Positions 26,330 to 36,438 of a stretch of DNA of 64,000 bases are shown here, one piece after another (positions within the stretch are counted from its first letter, which is position 1; the number at the start of each line of letters is the position of its first letter). The DNA comes from Pseudomonadota bacterium (lineage in GTDB: Bacteria > Pseudomonadota > Gammaproteobacteria > Steroidobacterales > Woeseiaceae): positions 1-64,000 of the forward strand of contig JADFNG010000005.1 in assembly GCA_022563505.1 (NCBI GenBank), given 5' to 3'. The position numbers and the translations under genes are program-made. The notes beneath the pieces were generated by a model that was not told the DNA's origin, ran no database searches, and was given only the letters and a program-made list of their open reading frames with translations.

Positions 26330-26731
26330 GTGTCAACCAATGCAGTTCGCAGTCTGAACGGACTCAAGATACTTGTTGTGGACGATAGCAAGACCATCCG
26401 TCGTACGGCGGAAACGCTGCTATCCAAGGAGGGTTGCCAGGTCATCACGGCCATTGACGGTTTTGATGCCTTGTCGAAGATAGCGGATCACCAACCGGAC
26501 ATTATTTTTGTGGACATCATGATGCCCCGGCTCGACGGTTATCAGACCTGTTCCCTGATCAAGCACAACAAGGTTTTCAAGGAAACGCCGGTCATTATGC
26601 TGTCGAGCAAAGACGGCTTGTTCGATCGGGCGCGCGGACGGATTGTCGGCTGCGATGAGTACCTGACCAAACCGTTCACCAAGGACGAATTGCTCGGCGC
26701 GATTTCAAACCAGATCAACAAGGGAGTTTGA
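26330..26731 (+). CDS. pilG: Response regulator PilG (single REC domain)
   Basis: 133 residues from GTG 26330, with GAGGAT at 26319-26324 giving 5 nt spacing; the frame is open back to 26075 but that part is not conserved. REC domain: acidic pair VVDDS, phosphoacceptor Asp62 in FVDIMMPRLDGY, Thr/Ser switch MLSSKDG and KPFTKDEL lysine. PilG receives phosphate from ChpA and promotes pilus extension and cAMP synthesis in P. aeruginosa. First gene of pilG-H-I-J-chpA-cheW. Confidence 0.95.
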   Translation: MSTNAVRSLNGLKILVVDDSKTIRRTAETLLSKEGCQVITAIDGFDALSKIADHQPDIIFVDIMMPRLDGYQTCSLIKHNKVFKETPVIMLSSKDGLFDRARGRIVGCDEYLTKPFTKDELLGAISNQINKGV

Positions 26732-26733
26732 GT

Positions 26734-27099
26734 ATGGCTCTGGTTCTCATTATCGACGACTCGCCAACAGAGCTGCATCTGTTCCAGAACATGCTGGAGA
26801 AGCACGGTTTTCAGACGCTGGTTGCTGACAGTGGCGAGGACGGCATACGCCAGGCGCAGACAGCCGCCCCTGACTGCATTCTGATGGACGTTGTCATGCC
26901 GGGCATGAACGGCTTCCAGGCCACGCGCAAGTTGTCCAAGGACCCCGGCACTGCCAACATCCCGGTCATCATGATAACCAGCAAGGATGCGGATACCGAC
27001 AAGATATGGGGTATGCGGCAAGGCGCGGTGGAGTATCTCGTCAAGCCGGTGACAGACAAGCAACTGGTTGAAAAAATTAATGCCGCGCTGGCCGGCTAA
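26734..27099 (+). CDS. pilH: Response regulator PilH (single REC domain)
   Basis: 121 residues from the ATG at 26734, with AAGGGAG at 26720-26726 upstream; 2 bp after the pilG stop. LIIDDSPTE, phosphoacceptor Asp52 in CILMDVVMPGMNGF, MITSKDADTD and KPVTDKQL. PilH opposes PilG, favouring PilT-driven retraction or acting as a phosphate sink. The stop abuts the pilI ATG. Confidence 0.94.
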   Translation: MALVLIIDDSPTELHLFQNMLEKHGFQTLVADSGEDGIRQAQTAAPDCILMDVVMPGMNGFQATRKLSKDPGTANIPVIMITSKDADTDKIWGMRQGAVEYLVKPVTDKQLVEKINAALAG

Positions 27100-27663
27100 A
27101 TGAACGAAGCGGTGGATCTCGAGGCGCTGGTTGATCAGCCGTTTGCGCTTTTGCAGGAAATGGAGAAACGCAGTCGTGCTGCTGTTGCGGGCAAAGACGC
27201 GGGCGAGTTGCCGGAGGAGTGGGTTGGTATCGGTTTTCGGATCGGCCAGGAGCAATTCGTCGCGGACCGCGACCAGGTGCGTGAGGTGCTGATGTTGCCC
27301 GAATTGATGACCCGTGTTCCCGGCGCAAAACGTTGGGTACTTGGCATTGCCAATCTTCGCGGTCACCTGCTGCCACTGATCGATCTGAAAATGTTACTGG
27401 GCAGCGGCCGGACCACATTGCGTCGCGCGACGCGGGTGATATCGGTCAATCACCGCGATATTCCCGCCGGGCTGGTCGTCGACGAAGTGTTCGGATTTCG
27501 ACGCTTTACCCGTCATGAATTTAGCGGTGAACCACCGGACACGGCGGTTCGTTGTGATCGTTTTCTGCACGGTGCGTATCAGCGCGGCCAGGATAACTGG
27601 CCGGTGTTCGGCCTGTACGACCTGATTGAAAGCGGTTCGTTTCTTCAGGCCGCTGCCGACTGA
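27100..27663 (+). CDS. pilI: CheW-type adaptor PilI
   Basis: 187 residues; ATG immediately follows the pilH stop. An N-terminal helical extension of about 40 residues leads into a CheW domain (about 42-180) with GFRIGQEQFVADRDQVREVL, VLGIANLRGHLLPLIDLKMLL and VVDEVFGFRRF. It couples the receptor PilJ to the kinase ChpA. Operon position matches Pseudomonas pilI. Confidence 0.93.
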   Translation: MNEAVDLEALVDQPFALLQEMEKRSRAAVAGKDAGELPEEWVGIGFRIGQEQFVADRDQVREVLMLPELMTRVPGAKRWVLGIANLRGHLLPLIDLKMLLGSGRTTLRRATRVISVNHRDIPAGLVVDEVFGFRRFTRHEFSGEPPDTAVRCDRFLHGAYQRGQDNWPVFGLYDLIESGSFLQAAAD

Positions 27664-27704
27664 TGGCGCAGCGATTGACAATATGAGTGACTGATTGAAA
27701 AGCC

Positions 27705-29699
27705 ATGGCTGAAAATTCCAAGAATGCATCCACTTTTAAAGTTATTACGGCGATTCTGGTCGTTCTTATATTGGCTGCGGCTGCCCTGATGTATCTGCAG
27801 CCTGGCAAGGGTGACGGTGTTGATGCGTCACAATTGACGCTCGCGGTGCTGTCGCAAGGCATTCCGTTGCATGCCAATGATGCTCTGGCGGGCGGTGCAA
27901 GCGGATTCCAGCGCCTCGAAGCCGACTTGAACGAGCTGCGTTCGTTACGGGGATCGACGTCAGGTGCTCGCAAGCAATGGGACCAGCTCTCCAGGGGTGC
28001 CAACGCGGTTCTTGAACGGCGAGCATCTCTGCAGGCGATCCATAATGCCGCGGCCTTTGTGGAGCAGGGTATGCCACGTCTGCTGACGGCGGCCGACGAT
28101 CTGCTTGACGAGTCCGGCGCAACCGCGATCATCCAGCAATTTCAGCAGCGCGGCGCTGCCTTGCAACGCGCACTCAGTGATCTGCAGCACAGCGCTGACG
28201 CAGCGACTGCCGCAGCGGACATCGCCACAAACCTGGTTTTTCTGCGCCAGGTGATCGACGCTTTGTCGGCTGCTGACAGTGACCTGGATGTCGCGGCGCT
28301 GAATGCCGGCATCATTGAGGCGACGCTCACGCCCATGGCGGCTGATCTTGCGGAAATCGAATTACAGATCAACCAGGCATTGAGCGGCATTGACGCGCTC
28401 GATGGTTTGCGGGCCGATATCGATGCAGTGAACGCTGCCGCCAGCTCACTTTATGATGCTGCACTCTCGGGTGCATCCCGTTCATCCCTGCCCGCCTTCC
28501 TCGCGCAGCCCATTATCTGGCTTGGCATGCTGGGCGCTGCATTGATTCTGTTGCTTGTCTTGTTCGTGCTGTATTCAAAGTCTGCCGTATTCGAGCAAAT
28601 GGCGCGTGTTCAGGCCGAGCAGAACGATCGCAATCAGCAGGCCATTCTCCGTTTGCTGGATGAGCTTGGCAGCCTTGCCGACGGCGACCTCACGGTTGAG
28701 GCGACGGTTACCGAAGATATTACCGGCGCGATCGCAGATTCCATCAATTACGCCATCGAAAAATTGCGCGAACTGGTTGCAACAATCAATGAGACGGCAA
28801 TCCTGGTTGATTCGGCCGCGAAACAGACGGAGAGCATGGCAACCCAACTCTCGAAGGCATCGGAAAATCAGAGTCGGGAAATCGCGGCAGCCACGGAATC
28901 CATCGTCTCAATGGCTGGCTCGATCGAGGAAGTATCCGGAGACGCAGAGCGCTCATCCGACGTTGCACGCCATTCCGTGGATGTCGCGCACAAGGGCGGT
29001 GTGGCAGTCAGGCGGACGATTGAGGGCATGAATACGATTAGAGAGACTATTCAGGATACGTCCAAACGCATCAAACGACTGGGTGAAAGCTCGCAGGAAA
29101 TCGGCAATATCGTAGAACTCATCAATGACATCGCCGAGCAAACCAACATCCTCGCACTGAACGCCTCAATCCAGGCCTCCATGGCGGGCGAAGCCGGCCG
29201 CGGTTTTGCCGTGGTTGCGGACGAAGTGCAGCGGCTCGCGGAGCGATCCACCAATGCCACCCGGCAGATTGAAGTCCTGGTGCGAACCATTCAGGCAGAC
29301 ACCAATGAGGCCGTGGTCTCAATGGAACGGAGTACGACCGACGTGGTCGGCGGGGCGCTGCTGGCAGAAAATGCCGGTGCCGCACTTGATGAGATCGAGC
29401 AGGTGTCCAACCAGATCGCCAATTTGGTGCAAAACATTTCGGGTTCGGCCCGGCAACAGGCCGCTGCTGCCGCAGACGTGACCCGGCGGACATCCAGGCT
29501 GAAGGAAATCGGCGATCAGACGGCTCGCGCGACAACCGCGACCGCCGCATCTATTTCAAAGCTGTCAGTGCTTGCGACGCAACTCAGACAGACGGTGGCT
29601 GGCTTCACACTGCCTAGCTCGTCACTGGAAACCAGTGCTTTAGCGGGCTCCAGAGCCCCTGTTCCGCAATTATCGGTCGGGGATAAGGCGACGGGCTGA
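27705..29699 (+). CDS. pilJ: Twitching-motility methyl-accepting chemoreceptor PilJ
   Basis: 664 residues. TM1 at about 10-30, an Ala-rich helical periplasmic sensor (about 31-265), TM2 at about 268-290, HAMP-like region about 292-350, and a cytoplasmic signalling hairpin about 390-630 with the tip EQTNILALNASIQASMAGEA near residue 480. In P. aeruginosa PilJ senses pilus tension or subunits and controls ChpA. It lies between pilI and chpA; the usual pilK methyltransferase gene does not follow. Confidence 0.95.
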   Translation: MAENSKNASTFKVITAILVVLILAAAALMYLQPGKGDGVDASQLTLAVLSQGIPLHANDALAGGASGFQRLEADLNELRSLRGSTSGARKQWDQLSRGANAVLERRASLQAIHNAAAFVEQGMPRLLTAADDLLDESGATAIIQQFQQRGAALQRALSDLQHSADAATAAADIATNLVFLRQVIDALSAADSDLDVAALNAGIIEATLTPMAADLAEIELQINQALSGIDALDGLRADIDAVNAAASSLYDAALSGASRSSLPAFLAQPIIWLGMLGAALILLLVLFVLYSKSAVFEQMARVQAEQNDRNQQAILRLLDELGSLADGDLTVEATVTEDITGAIADSINYAIEKLRELVATINETAILVDSAAKQTESMATQLSKASENQSREIAAATESIVSMAGSIEEVSGDAERSSDVARHSVDVAHKGGVAVRRTIEGMNTIRETIQDTSKRIKRLGESSQEIGNIVELINDIAEQTNILALNASIQASMAGEAGRGFAVVADEVQRLAERSTNATRQIEVLVRTIQADTNEAVVSMERSTTDVVGGALLAENAGAALDEIEQVSNQIANLVQNISGSARQQAAAAADVTRRTSRLKEIGDQTARATTATAASISKLSVLATQLRQTVAGFTLPSSSLETSALAGSRAPVPQLSVGDKATG

Positions 29700-29704
29700 T
29701 CTCG

Positions 29705-32700
29705 ATGAGCGCTGATTCAGGCATCCAGGAACAGATCAATGCAGACGACGCCGACGACGTGGCGGAAAACGCGCTGGCAGTAATCAGTGTTGAGTTGCTG
29801 GAAACCATCCGCAACAGTGAGCTGGCTCTGGAAGATTGCGTCGATGGACGCGGTGGTTCGGCATCGCTGGTGCGCAGTGGCCAATTGCTGCACCAGGTCG
29901 GCGGCGCACTGCGCATGACGGAAACCTACGGTGCCGCGCTGCTTACCGAGGAAATGGAGGGTGTCTGCAGTTACCTGGCCAATCTTCGCGCCGGCAAAGG
30001 CCGCGAAGACGGGCTTGAGGCACTCACCCGGGCAATGGTTCAGTTGCCTATATACATAGAGCGTTTGCTTGCCGGTGGTCGCGATATCGCTCTCGTCTTG
30101 TTGCCGATGTTGAATGATCTTCGTGCAGCGCGCGGGCAGCCATTGCTTTCCGAGAGCACGCTGCTGCTGCTCAATCTATCGCCTTCGAGCAGGCCGGGAC
30201 GCAAAGGAAAGCGGCCAAAAAGTGACGAAGATCCTGTAAAGCTGGCGGCCAGATTGCGTCCAAGATTTCAGCTGGCGCTGCTCGGATGGATTAAGGGAGG
30301 CGATACCGGGCGTTACCTGAGAACGCTGAGCGATGTTGTGGCCAAACTGGAGGCTGCGTCGATTCGTGACGACATGCATCAGCTTTGGTGGGTGGTCGGA
30401 GGCTTGCTGGAGTCGTTGCAAAATGGTGGCTTGAAGACTTCCATCGCCCTGAAGCGACTCCTCGGCCAGACCGACCGGCAGATGAAGCGACTCATCGATG
30501 AAGGGCCGCAGGCGTTCGACAATCATCCCGTCACCGATCTTCTCAACAATCTCCTGTATTACGTTGCGCGCTCCAGCAATGCAGGACCGCGTATCAGCGA
30601 GATTCGTGCCGCATTCAATCTCTCCGAATTACTGCCCGGAGATGAGCAGGTTGAACAGGCAAGGGAAAATCTTGCTGCACCCAGTGCCAAACTGATGCAA
30701 ACCGTCGCTTCGGCTATCAAGGAAGATCTCGGTCGCGTAAAAGACGTGCTCGATATTTACGTTCGCACCGGCATGAACAAGTCATCGGACCTGGTGCCGC
30801 AGCTCGATTTGCTGAAGAAAATCAGCGATACGCTCGGTGTGCTTGGCCTTGGGCGACTGCGCGGCGATGTCAAGCTGGAGATAGACCGGCTGAAAGACGT
30901 CGTCAGCCAGGGAGGTGTCGCCGACGAGGAAACCGTCCTGGAGATTGCGTCAACCTTGCTCAGGGTCGAGGATCAACTGGACCAGCAACTCATGCGCCTG
31001 ATCGTGCCGCGGGAGACCGTGGGAGCCGATGCTGGCGCAGAATTGCCGGAAGATGAAGATGCCGATTACAAGAAGGTCATCAGTGCCGTCATGCGCGAGA
31101 GCATCATCAATCTTGCGCGGATAAAAGAAACATTCAGCCAGGGGCTGGAATCGTCCGGAAATTCGTCGGGAATTGACAGCGTCCCGGCTCTGATTCGTGG
31201 CATCAAGGCGGGTCTCATGATGCTCAACAAGACGCGGGCGATGGACGTGGTTGGGCGGGCGGGTGAGATATTGATACTGGCCTTGAGCGGCGCCGGGCCG
31301 TCGCGCATGACACACAGAGAAACCGATCGACTGGCGGATGCCATTGTCAGCATCGAGTACTACATGGAAACGGTGAAGGCCGGTCGCAGAGAACCCTGGT
31401 ACATGCTCGACAATGCCGAGGCCTGCCTGACCGTTCTTGAGGAAATGGCCGTTCGCCTCCGGGCGGCGCCGTCCGATGTCAGGGACACGATCGGAGCAAA
31501 TAAAGGCACACCGACCGAAAAGCCGCACCGTCCTGAGCCGGGTATGCGCGCAACGGAAGTGATGCCAATGCCGGTTGTCGCCAGTGATGCGGAGCACCTG
31601 GATCCCGAGCTACTGGAATTATTTATCGAAGAGGCGAAGGAAGAAGTCGCCTCGATCAAACGTCATCTGCCACAATGGGCCGAATCTCCGAACGATATTG
31701 AAACGCTTATTACGGTGCGGCGTTCGTTCCACACGCTGAAAGGCAGCGGCCGCATGGTCGGTGCAGAACGCATTGGTGAATACTGCTGGGCAATTGAAAA
31801 TCTGCTCAACAAACTTATCAATCGAACCTTGATTCGTACCCCGCCGATGATTGCATTCATTCGCGACGCGGCCGACGTTGTCCCGGAACTGATTGAGGAA
31901 CTCGAGGTTGGTACCGTGCCAACGGCAAATGTCGCGCTCTTCATGGCTCGTAGTAGCGCTTTTGCTGACGGTGATCCGAATGCGGCTGTGCTGACGATAT
32001 CGACACCGCAAGAACAAGCTCCGGTGGAGGAGCCTGCGGCGCTGGAAATGGATCCGGTGCTCCTGGATATATTCTCCAAAGAGACGACGGGCCATCTAAG
32101 CGTGATCCGGGATTACCTGGAAGCATGCAGCGGTTACAGTCCTCCCTTTCAGGTCAGCGACAAGTTGTATCGCGCTTGCCATACGCTGCACGGCAGCACC
32201 AACATGGCAAATGTTGAACGTGGTGTTGCCGTTGCCGGCGCCCTCAATCGATTCGTGCGTCGCATCTATGATCACAGGGTGGGTTTCCAGCAATCCGGTC
32301 TTGACGTACTCGGTGCGGCGGCGAAGGCGCTCCAAGGCATTGTTGGCGATATTAACAAGGCCGATACCAATCGATCTGACTTCGGCGTATTGATCGAGCA
32401 CATCAATAAGCTGACCGATGCTGTCCAGCTGCCGGAAGACGTGCAGAAGTCACCGGCAGTATCCGTGGAGCCGGTTGAAGATGCTGCCGCGTCACCTGTC
32501 GAAGATATCGCCTACGACGCCGAAATAGCGGCGATATTCTCGGAAGAAGCGGCCGAGCTGCTGCAAGCAGCGGATCGGGCGCTGGCAAACTGGAGCGCAA
32601 ATAAAGGCGCGAAAGAACACCTCGAGGAACTCAAGCGACACTTGCATACGCTCAAAGGCGGTGCGCGCATGGCTGGCATTGCCGCCATGGGCAACCTGAG

Positions 32701-35137
32701 TCACGAAATCGAAACTTTGCTGATCGCGCTCGACAGCGGTCGATTAACATCCTCGTCACGACTCGACGAACTCTTGCAGCAGAGCATCGATGAACTGCAT
32801 CGGATGCGGGACGACGTGATTGCGGGCAAACGGATGGCGAGGGCGACCGAACTCGAGCAACGAATTCGAGCCGTGTGTGCGGGCGGTGAGGCAGCCGAGC
32901 AAGCATTGCCGCAAGTCGAAGAGCCGGCTGACGATGTGGATAGCAGCGAATCGGTTTCCGTCGAGTTCACGATCGAGCCGGAAGATACCGTCAGCATGAT
33001 TATCGTCGATTCGCCGCTGAACGAAGAAATTGCCCGCATGGCACCGGTCACGGAGCGAAGCGAAGCGCCCAGGGAATCATCACCGGCAATAGAAGACGAA
33101 GAAGCGGGTGAGGAGCCGATAGTCACACCTGCCGCTGACGAGAATTTGCAAGACGTGTTAACTCTTGAGCAATCGCCGGTCGAGGCAGCGGAGAGTCAAG
33201 CGGCGGCCACGACTGCAACAGCCAGTGACGTTCAGGAAGAAATAACGGCAGAAGAGCCCGTCGAGGATGCCCGCCAAGTGGATCGTCGTCAGGGGCCCGC
33301 GCGTCAAGCGGGTGATCAACGCCCGGAATTTGCACGTATCGATACCGAGCTTCTTGAGGATTTGCTGAATGCCGCCGGGGAAATCAGCATTTATCAATCA
33401 CGGCTGAGACAGCAGATAGGAAATATTGAATTCCACGTCGACGAAATGGAACAAACCGTGGCGCGGCTGCGGGAGCAACTGCGCAAACTCGAAATAGAGA
33501 CAGAAGCGCAAATCATGCATGGGCACCAGGAAACGCTGGTCGTGCAGGATTTCGATCCGCTCGAGATGGATCGCTATTCCAACATCCAGCAATTGTCACG
33601 GGCGCTGGCCGAGACCGCGAGCGATATGGCCAGTTTGAAAGACCTGTTGCAGGCGGTGACAACGGAAGCCGAGACGCTGCTTGTACAGCAATCGCGGGTG
33701 ACGGCCGAGTTGCAGGATGGCCTGATGCGTGCCCGAATGGTGCCATTCCAGCAGCATGTACCTCGCCTCACGCGCCTGGTTCGGCAAGTCGCCAAGGAAG
33801 CGGGCAAACGCGTCGAACTGGCCGTTGAAGGGGCATCAGGTGAGCTTGATCGCCAGGTGCTCGAAAAAATGCTGCCGCCCCTCGAACACATGATGCGCAA
33901 CGCGGTGGTGCACGGTATTGAGTCAGCCGAGGCTCGGCAGGCGGCGGGCAAACCGGCGACCGGGCGCATCACCATACGCCTGCATCGAGACGGTTCGGAA
34001 ATGGTGATCGATGTCGCCGATGACGGAGCCGGGCTGGACGTTGACGCAATCCGACGCAAGGCATTTGAACGCGGCTTGCTGAAACCGGATGCGAAAGTGA
34101 GCGACGAGGAAATCATGAACCTGATTCTGACGCCCGGGTTCAGTACGGCGGAAGTAGTCACGCAAACGGCGGGACGCGGTGTCGGTATGGATGTCGTTGC
34201 GAACGAGGTGAAACAGCTCGGAGGATCGTTGCAAATTTCATCCGTGACAGGTCAGGGCACTAATTTCACGGTACGTTTGCCATTTACGCTGGCCATAACA
34301 CAAGCACTGATCGTGCGGACCGGAGAAGAAATCTATGCCTTGCCTCTGCCCACCGTCGAAGGTGTTGTGCGGATCGCGCGCACAGAGCTTGAGACGATAT
34401 TGAGCCAGAGCGAGCCCAGCTACGAATACGGCGAGCAAAGCTACCGCTTCCGGCATCTCGGCATGTATCTCGGCGGACAGGCTGCGCAGTTGCCCGAAGA
34501 TGAATCTCATGTATCCGTCATCCTGGTGCGGGCTGGCGAAAATTCTGCTGCGTTGCTGACGGATGAAATGCTGGCAAGCCAGGAGATCGTTGTTAAGACG
34601 GTCGGCCCGCAACTGGCGAGTGTGAAAGGCATTGCCGGCGCGACGATTCTGGGTGACGGCAGCGTGGTGCTGATTCTGGACATCATGGCGCTGGTGCGCG
34701 GTGGCGCGCCGATTGCCGAATTGAAAAACGCAATACCGACGCCGACTGACAGCCGGCCACTGGCGATGGTGGTTGATGATTCCATTACCGTGCGTCGTGT
34801 CATGGAACGATTCCTGGAGCGCAACGGCTTGCGGGTGGTGACCGCCAGAGACGGTCTCGATGCGATCAGTGTATTGCGTGATCACAAACCGGACATTATT
34901 TTGCTTGATATCGAGATGCCGCGAATGGACGGTTACGAATTTGCTTCACACGTGCGTAATGATGAACGCATATCGGACGTGCCGATTATCATGATTACAT
35001 CCAGAGTCGGTGACAAGCATCGCGCACGGGCCATCGAGATCGGCGTGAATGACTACCTGGGCAAACCTTATCAGGATGCAAAACTGCTGGATGCCGTCAC
35101 ACGCCTCCTTGAAGAGCGCGGCGTGATCTTGCGATGA
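29705..35137 (+). CDS. chpA: Hybrid chemotaxis histidine kinase ChpA/PilL
   Basis: 1810 residues. N-terminal helical region about 1-640 with degenerate Hpt-like repeats lacking an obvious phospho-His; three recognisable Hpt domains with H676 (FHTLKGSG), H826 (CHTLHGSTN, Lys replaced by His) and H981 (LHTLKGGARM); an acidic linker about 1040-1195; P3 dimerisation about 1205-1330; HATPase with N-box Asn1399, DVADDGAGLD and TAGRGVGMDVV; CheW domain about 1528-1660; C-terminal REC with phosphoacceptor Asp1735 (LLDIEMPRMDGY). P. aeruginosa ChpA is about 2470 residues with six Hpt domains, so this version is reduced. It feeds PilG and PilH. Stop overlaps the next cheW by 4 bp. Confidence 0.96.
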   Translation: MSADSGIQEQINADDADDVAENALAVISVELLETIRNSELALEDCVDGRGGSASLVRSGQLLHQVGGALRMTETYGAALLTEEMEGVCSYLANLRAGKGREDGLEALTRAMVQLPIYIERLLAGGRDIALVLLPMLNDLRAARGQPLLSESTLLLLNLSPSSRPGRKGKRPKSDEDPVKLAARLRPRFQLALLGWIKGGDTGRYLRTLSDVVAKLEAASIRDDMHQLWWVVGGLLESLQNGGLKTSIALKRLLGQTDRQMKRLIDEGPQAFDNHPVTDLLNNLLYYVARSSNAGPRISEIRAAFNLSELLPGDEQVEQARENLAAPSAKLMQTVASAIKEDLGRVKDVLDIYVRTGMNKSSDLVPQLDLLKKISDTLGVLGLGRLRGDVKLEIDRLKDVVSQGGVADEETVLEIASTLLRVEDQLDQQLMRLIVPRETVGADAGAELPEDEDADYKKVISAVMRESIINLARIKETFSQGLESSGNSSGIDSVPALIRGIKAGLMMLNKTRAMDVVGRAGEILILALSGAGPSRMTHRETDRLADAIVSIEYYMETVKAGRREPWYMLDNAEACLTVLEEMAVRLRAAPSDVRDTIGANKGTPTEKPHRPEPGMRATEVMPMPVVASDAEHLDPELLELFIEEAKEEVASIKRHLPQWAESPNDIETLITVRRSFHTLKGSGRMVGAERIGEYCWAIENLLNKLINRTLIRTPPMIAFIRDAADVVPELIEELEVGTVPTANVALFMARSSAFADGDPNAAVLTISTPQEQAPVEEPAALEMDPVLLDIFSKETTGHLSVIRDYLEACSGYSPPFQVSDKLYRACHTLHGSTNMANVERGVAVAGALNRFVRRIYDHRVGFQQSGLDVLGAAAKALQGIVGDINKADTNRSDFGVLIEHINKLTDAVQLPEDVQKSPAVSVEPVEDAAASPVEDIAYDAEIAAIFSEEAAELLQAADRALANWSANKGAKEHLEELKRHLHTLKGGARMAGIAAMGNLSHEIETLLIALDSGRLTSSSRLDELLQQSIDELHRMRDDVIAGKRMARATELEQRIRAVCAGGEAAEQALPQVEEPADDVDSSESVSVEFTIEPEDTVSMIIVDSPLNEEIARMAPVTERSEAPRESSPAIEDEEAGEEPIVTPAADENLQDVLTLEQSPVEAAESQAAATTATASDVQEEITAEEPVEDARQVDRRQGPARQAGDQRPEFARIDTELLEDLLNAAGEISIYQSRLRQQIGNIEFHVDEMEQTVARLREQLRKLEIETEAQIMHGHQETLVVQDFDPLEMDRYSNIQQLSRALAETASDMASLKDLLQAVTTEAETLLVQQSRVTAELQDGLMRARMVPFQQHVPRLTRLVRQVAKEAGKRVELAVEGASGELDRQVLEKMLPPLEHMMRNAVVHGIESAEARQAAGKPATGRITIRLHRDGSEMVIDVADDGAGLDVDAIRRKAFERGLLKPDAKVSDEEIMNLILTPGFSTAEVVTQTAGRGVGMDVVANEVKQLGGSLQISSVTGQGTNFTVRLPFTLAITQALIVRTGEEIYALPLPTVEGVVRIARTELETILSQSEPSYEYGEQSYRFRHLGMYLGGQAAQLPEDESHVSVILVRAGENSAALLTDEMLASQEIVVKTVGPQLASVKGIAGATILGDGSVVLILDIMALVRGGAPIAELKNAIPTPTDSRPLAMVVDDSITVRRVMERFLERNGLRVVTARDGLDAISVLRDHKPDIILLDIEMPRMDGYEFASHVRNDERISDVPIIMITSRVGDKHRARAIEIGVNDYLGKPYQDAKLLDAVTRLLEERGVILR

Positions 35138-35604
35138 ATGCTGAAGCAGAAGAGCTGTACAGCCTGCTTGTCCCGCTCAGTGATGACCGGTTGATTGTGC
35201 CGCGAACCTGCGTTGCCGAAGTCATTCGCTTTACCAAACCCGAGCGTCGCGAAGGCAGCCAGGAATGGATGTTGGGCACCATCGGCTGGAACGGACGTGA
35301 TTTGCCGGTGGTCGCCTTTGAAGGAACCATCGGCAAAGACGTGCCCGCCATTACCGGTCGTACTCGTATTGTTGTCTTTTATGCGGGCAGCAGCAGGATC
35401 AAGAGTGGCCATCTGGGGATCGTGACCCAAGGTTTCCCGCAGCTTGTACGAGTTAACCGCGAGGTGTTACGGCGCGACCCGGCTGAGGGTTGGCCCGAAG
35501 GTGCGCCCGTGTTGTGTCGAGTGAAAATGATCAATGAGTTTCCATTGATACCTCATCTGCAAAGGCTCGAGTCCATGATCGTTGAAGAATCGATTCAGGC
35601 GTAG
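35134..35604 (+). CDS. chpC: Second CheW-like protein of the Pil-Chp cluster (ChpC-like)
   Basis: 156 residues, overlapping chpA by ATGA. CheW-type fold: YSLLVPLSDDRLIVPRTCVA, MLGTIGWNGRDLPVVAFEG and a C-terminal strand region LCRVKMINEFPLIP. The family is less conserved than PilI but position and fold fit ChpC, a supplementary adaptor. The cheB-like chpB that lies before chpC in Pseudomonas is missing. The symbol rests on position as much as sequence. Confidence 0.75.
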   Translation: MNAEAEELYSLLVPLSDDRLIVPRTCVAEVIRFTKPERREGSQEWMLGTIGWNGRDLPVVAFEGTIGKDVPAITGRTRIVVFYAGSSRIKSGHLGIVTQGFPQLVRVNREVLRRDPAEGWPEGAPVLCRVKMINEFPLIPHLQRLESMIVEESIQA

Positions 35605-35610
35605 CACAAA

Positions 35611-35630
35611 GGGATCGGATCCGGTCCCTC
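35611..35630. terminator. Possible hairpin between convergent chpC-like gene and rsmE
   Basis: AGGGATCGGATCCGGTCCCT at 35611-35630 is a 20 bp near-palindrome with two mismatched pairs, in the 27 bp gap between two convergent genes. There is no strong T-run on either side, so terminator function is only suggested. Confidence 0.4.
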
Positions 35631-35631
35631 C

Positions 35632-36363
35632 TTACAGGTCACCCCACATCGCTTGCAGGATCGCCACGGCGGCTAATGCGGCCGTCTCGGTGCGCAGTGC
35701 TCTGGGTCCCAGTGAAACGGCATTAAAACCGGCGTCGAGCAACATTTCAGTCTCCATGTCGCTGATGCCGCCTTCCGGGCCGATCAGGAGATCAATGGTC
35801 GATTTCGCTGTGTCGACCTGGTGCAACGAAGTGCCGGCCGACGGTTGCAACATCAAGCGGCATTCTGCCGGTATGTTCGCGCGCAGGAAATCATGCAGCA
35901 CTGACGGTTCATCAATGACCGGTATCCTGCTGCGACCGCATTGTTCACAGGCGCTTTGCGCAATCTTGTTCCAGTGCGCCAGGCGACGGGAGGCCCGGTC
36001 TGCCGGTAATTTGACGACCGAAAATTCGGTCAGCACCGGTGAGATCCGCTGGACGCCGAGTTCGGTTGCTTTCTGGATGACAAAGTCCATGCGCTCTCCG
36101 CGGGAAATGCTTTGCACCAGGCGAATCTGCAGGGGCGACTCGACATTGCGCAGGATGGGCGTGCCGGGTCGCAACAAGACCCGTTTTTTGTCGACTTCGG
36201 TGATGAGGGATGGGTATTCGTAGCCGCTACCGTCAAAGAGCAAGATCTCACTGCCCGCTTTCAGTCGCAGGACACGGCTGAGATAATGAGCCTGCTCGGC
36301 GTCCAGACAGAGCTCCTCGCCATCGGCTATTGGCTGAGGAATAAACAGTCGGTGCCTGGACAT
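35632..36363 (-). CDS. rsmE: 16S rRNA (uracil1498-N3)-methyltransferase RsmE
   Basis: 243 residues from the ATG at 36363; the in-frame upstream part (to 36462) is not conserved. N-terminal PUA-like domain (RHRLFIPQPI, HYLSRVLRLKAGSEI), then SPOUT fold with LLIGPEGGISDME and SLGPRALRTETAALAAVAIL forming the trefoil SAM pocket. Modifies U1498 of 16S rRNA. Divergent from ampD. Confidence 0.95.
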   Translation of the reverse strand: MSRHRLFIPQPIADGEELCLDAEQAHYLSRVLRLKAGSEILLFDGSGYEYPSLITEVDKKRVLLRPGTPILRNVESPLQIRLVQSISRGERMDFVIQKATELGVQRISPVLTEFSVVKLPADRASRRLAHWNKIAQSACEQCGRSRIPVIDEPSVLHDFLRANIPAECRLMLQPSAGTSLHQVDTAKSTIDLLIGPEGGISDMETEMLLDAGFNAVSLGPRALRTETAALAAVAILQAMWGDL

Positions 36364-36438
36364 GGGGTAGCGCCTCCACAAAGTATTGGTCAGAATATGC
36401 GCATTGAGAGCGATCAGGTTCAAGGGTATCAAGACGCA

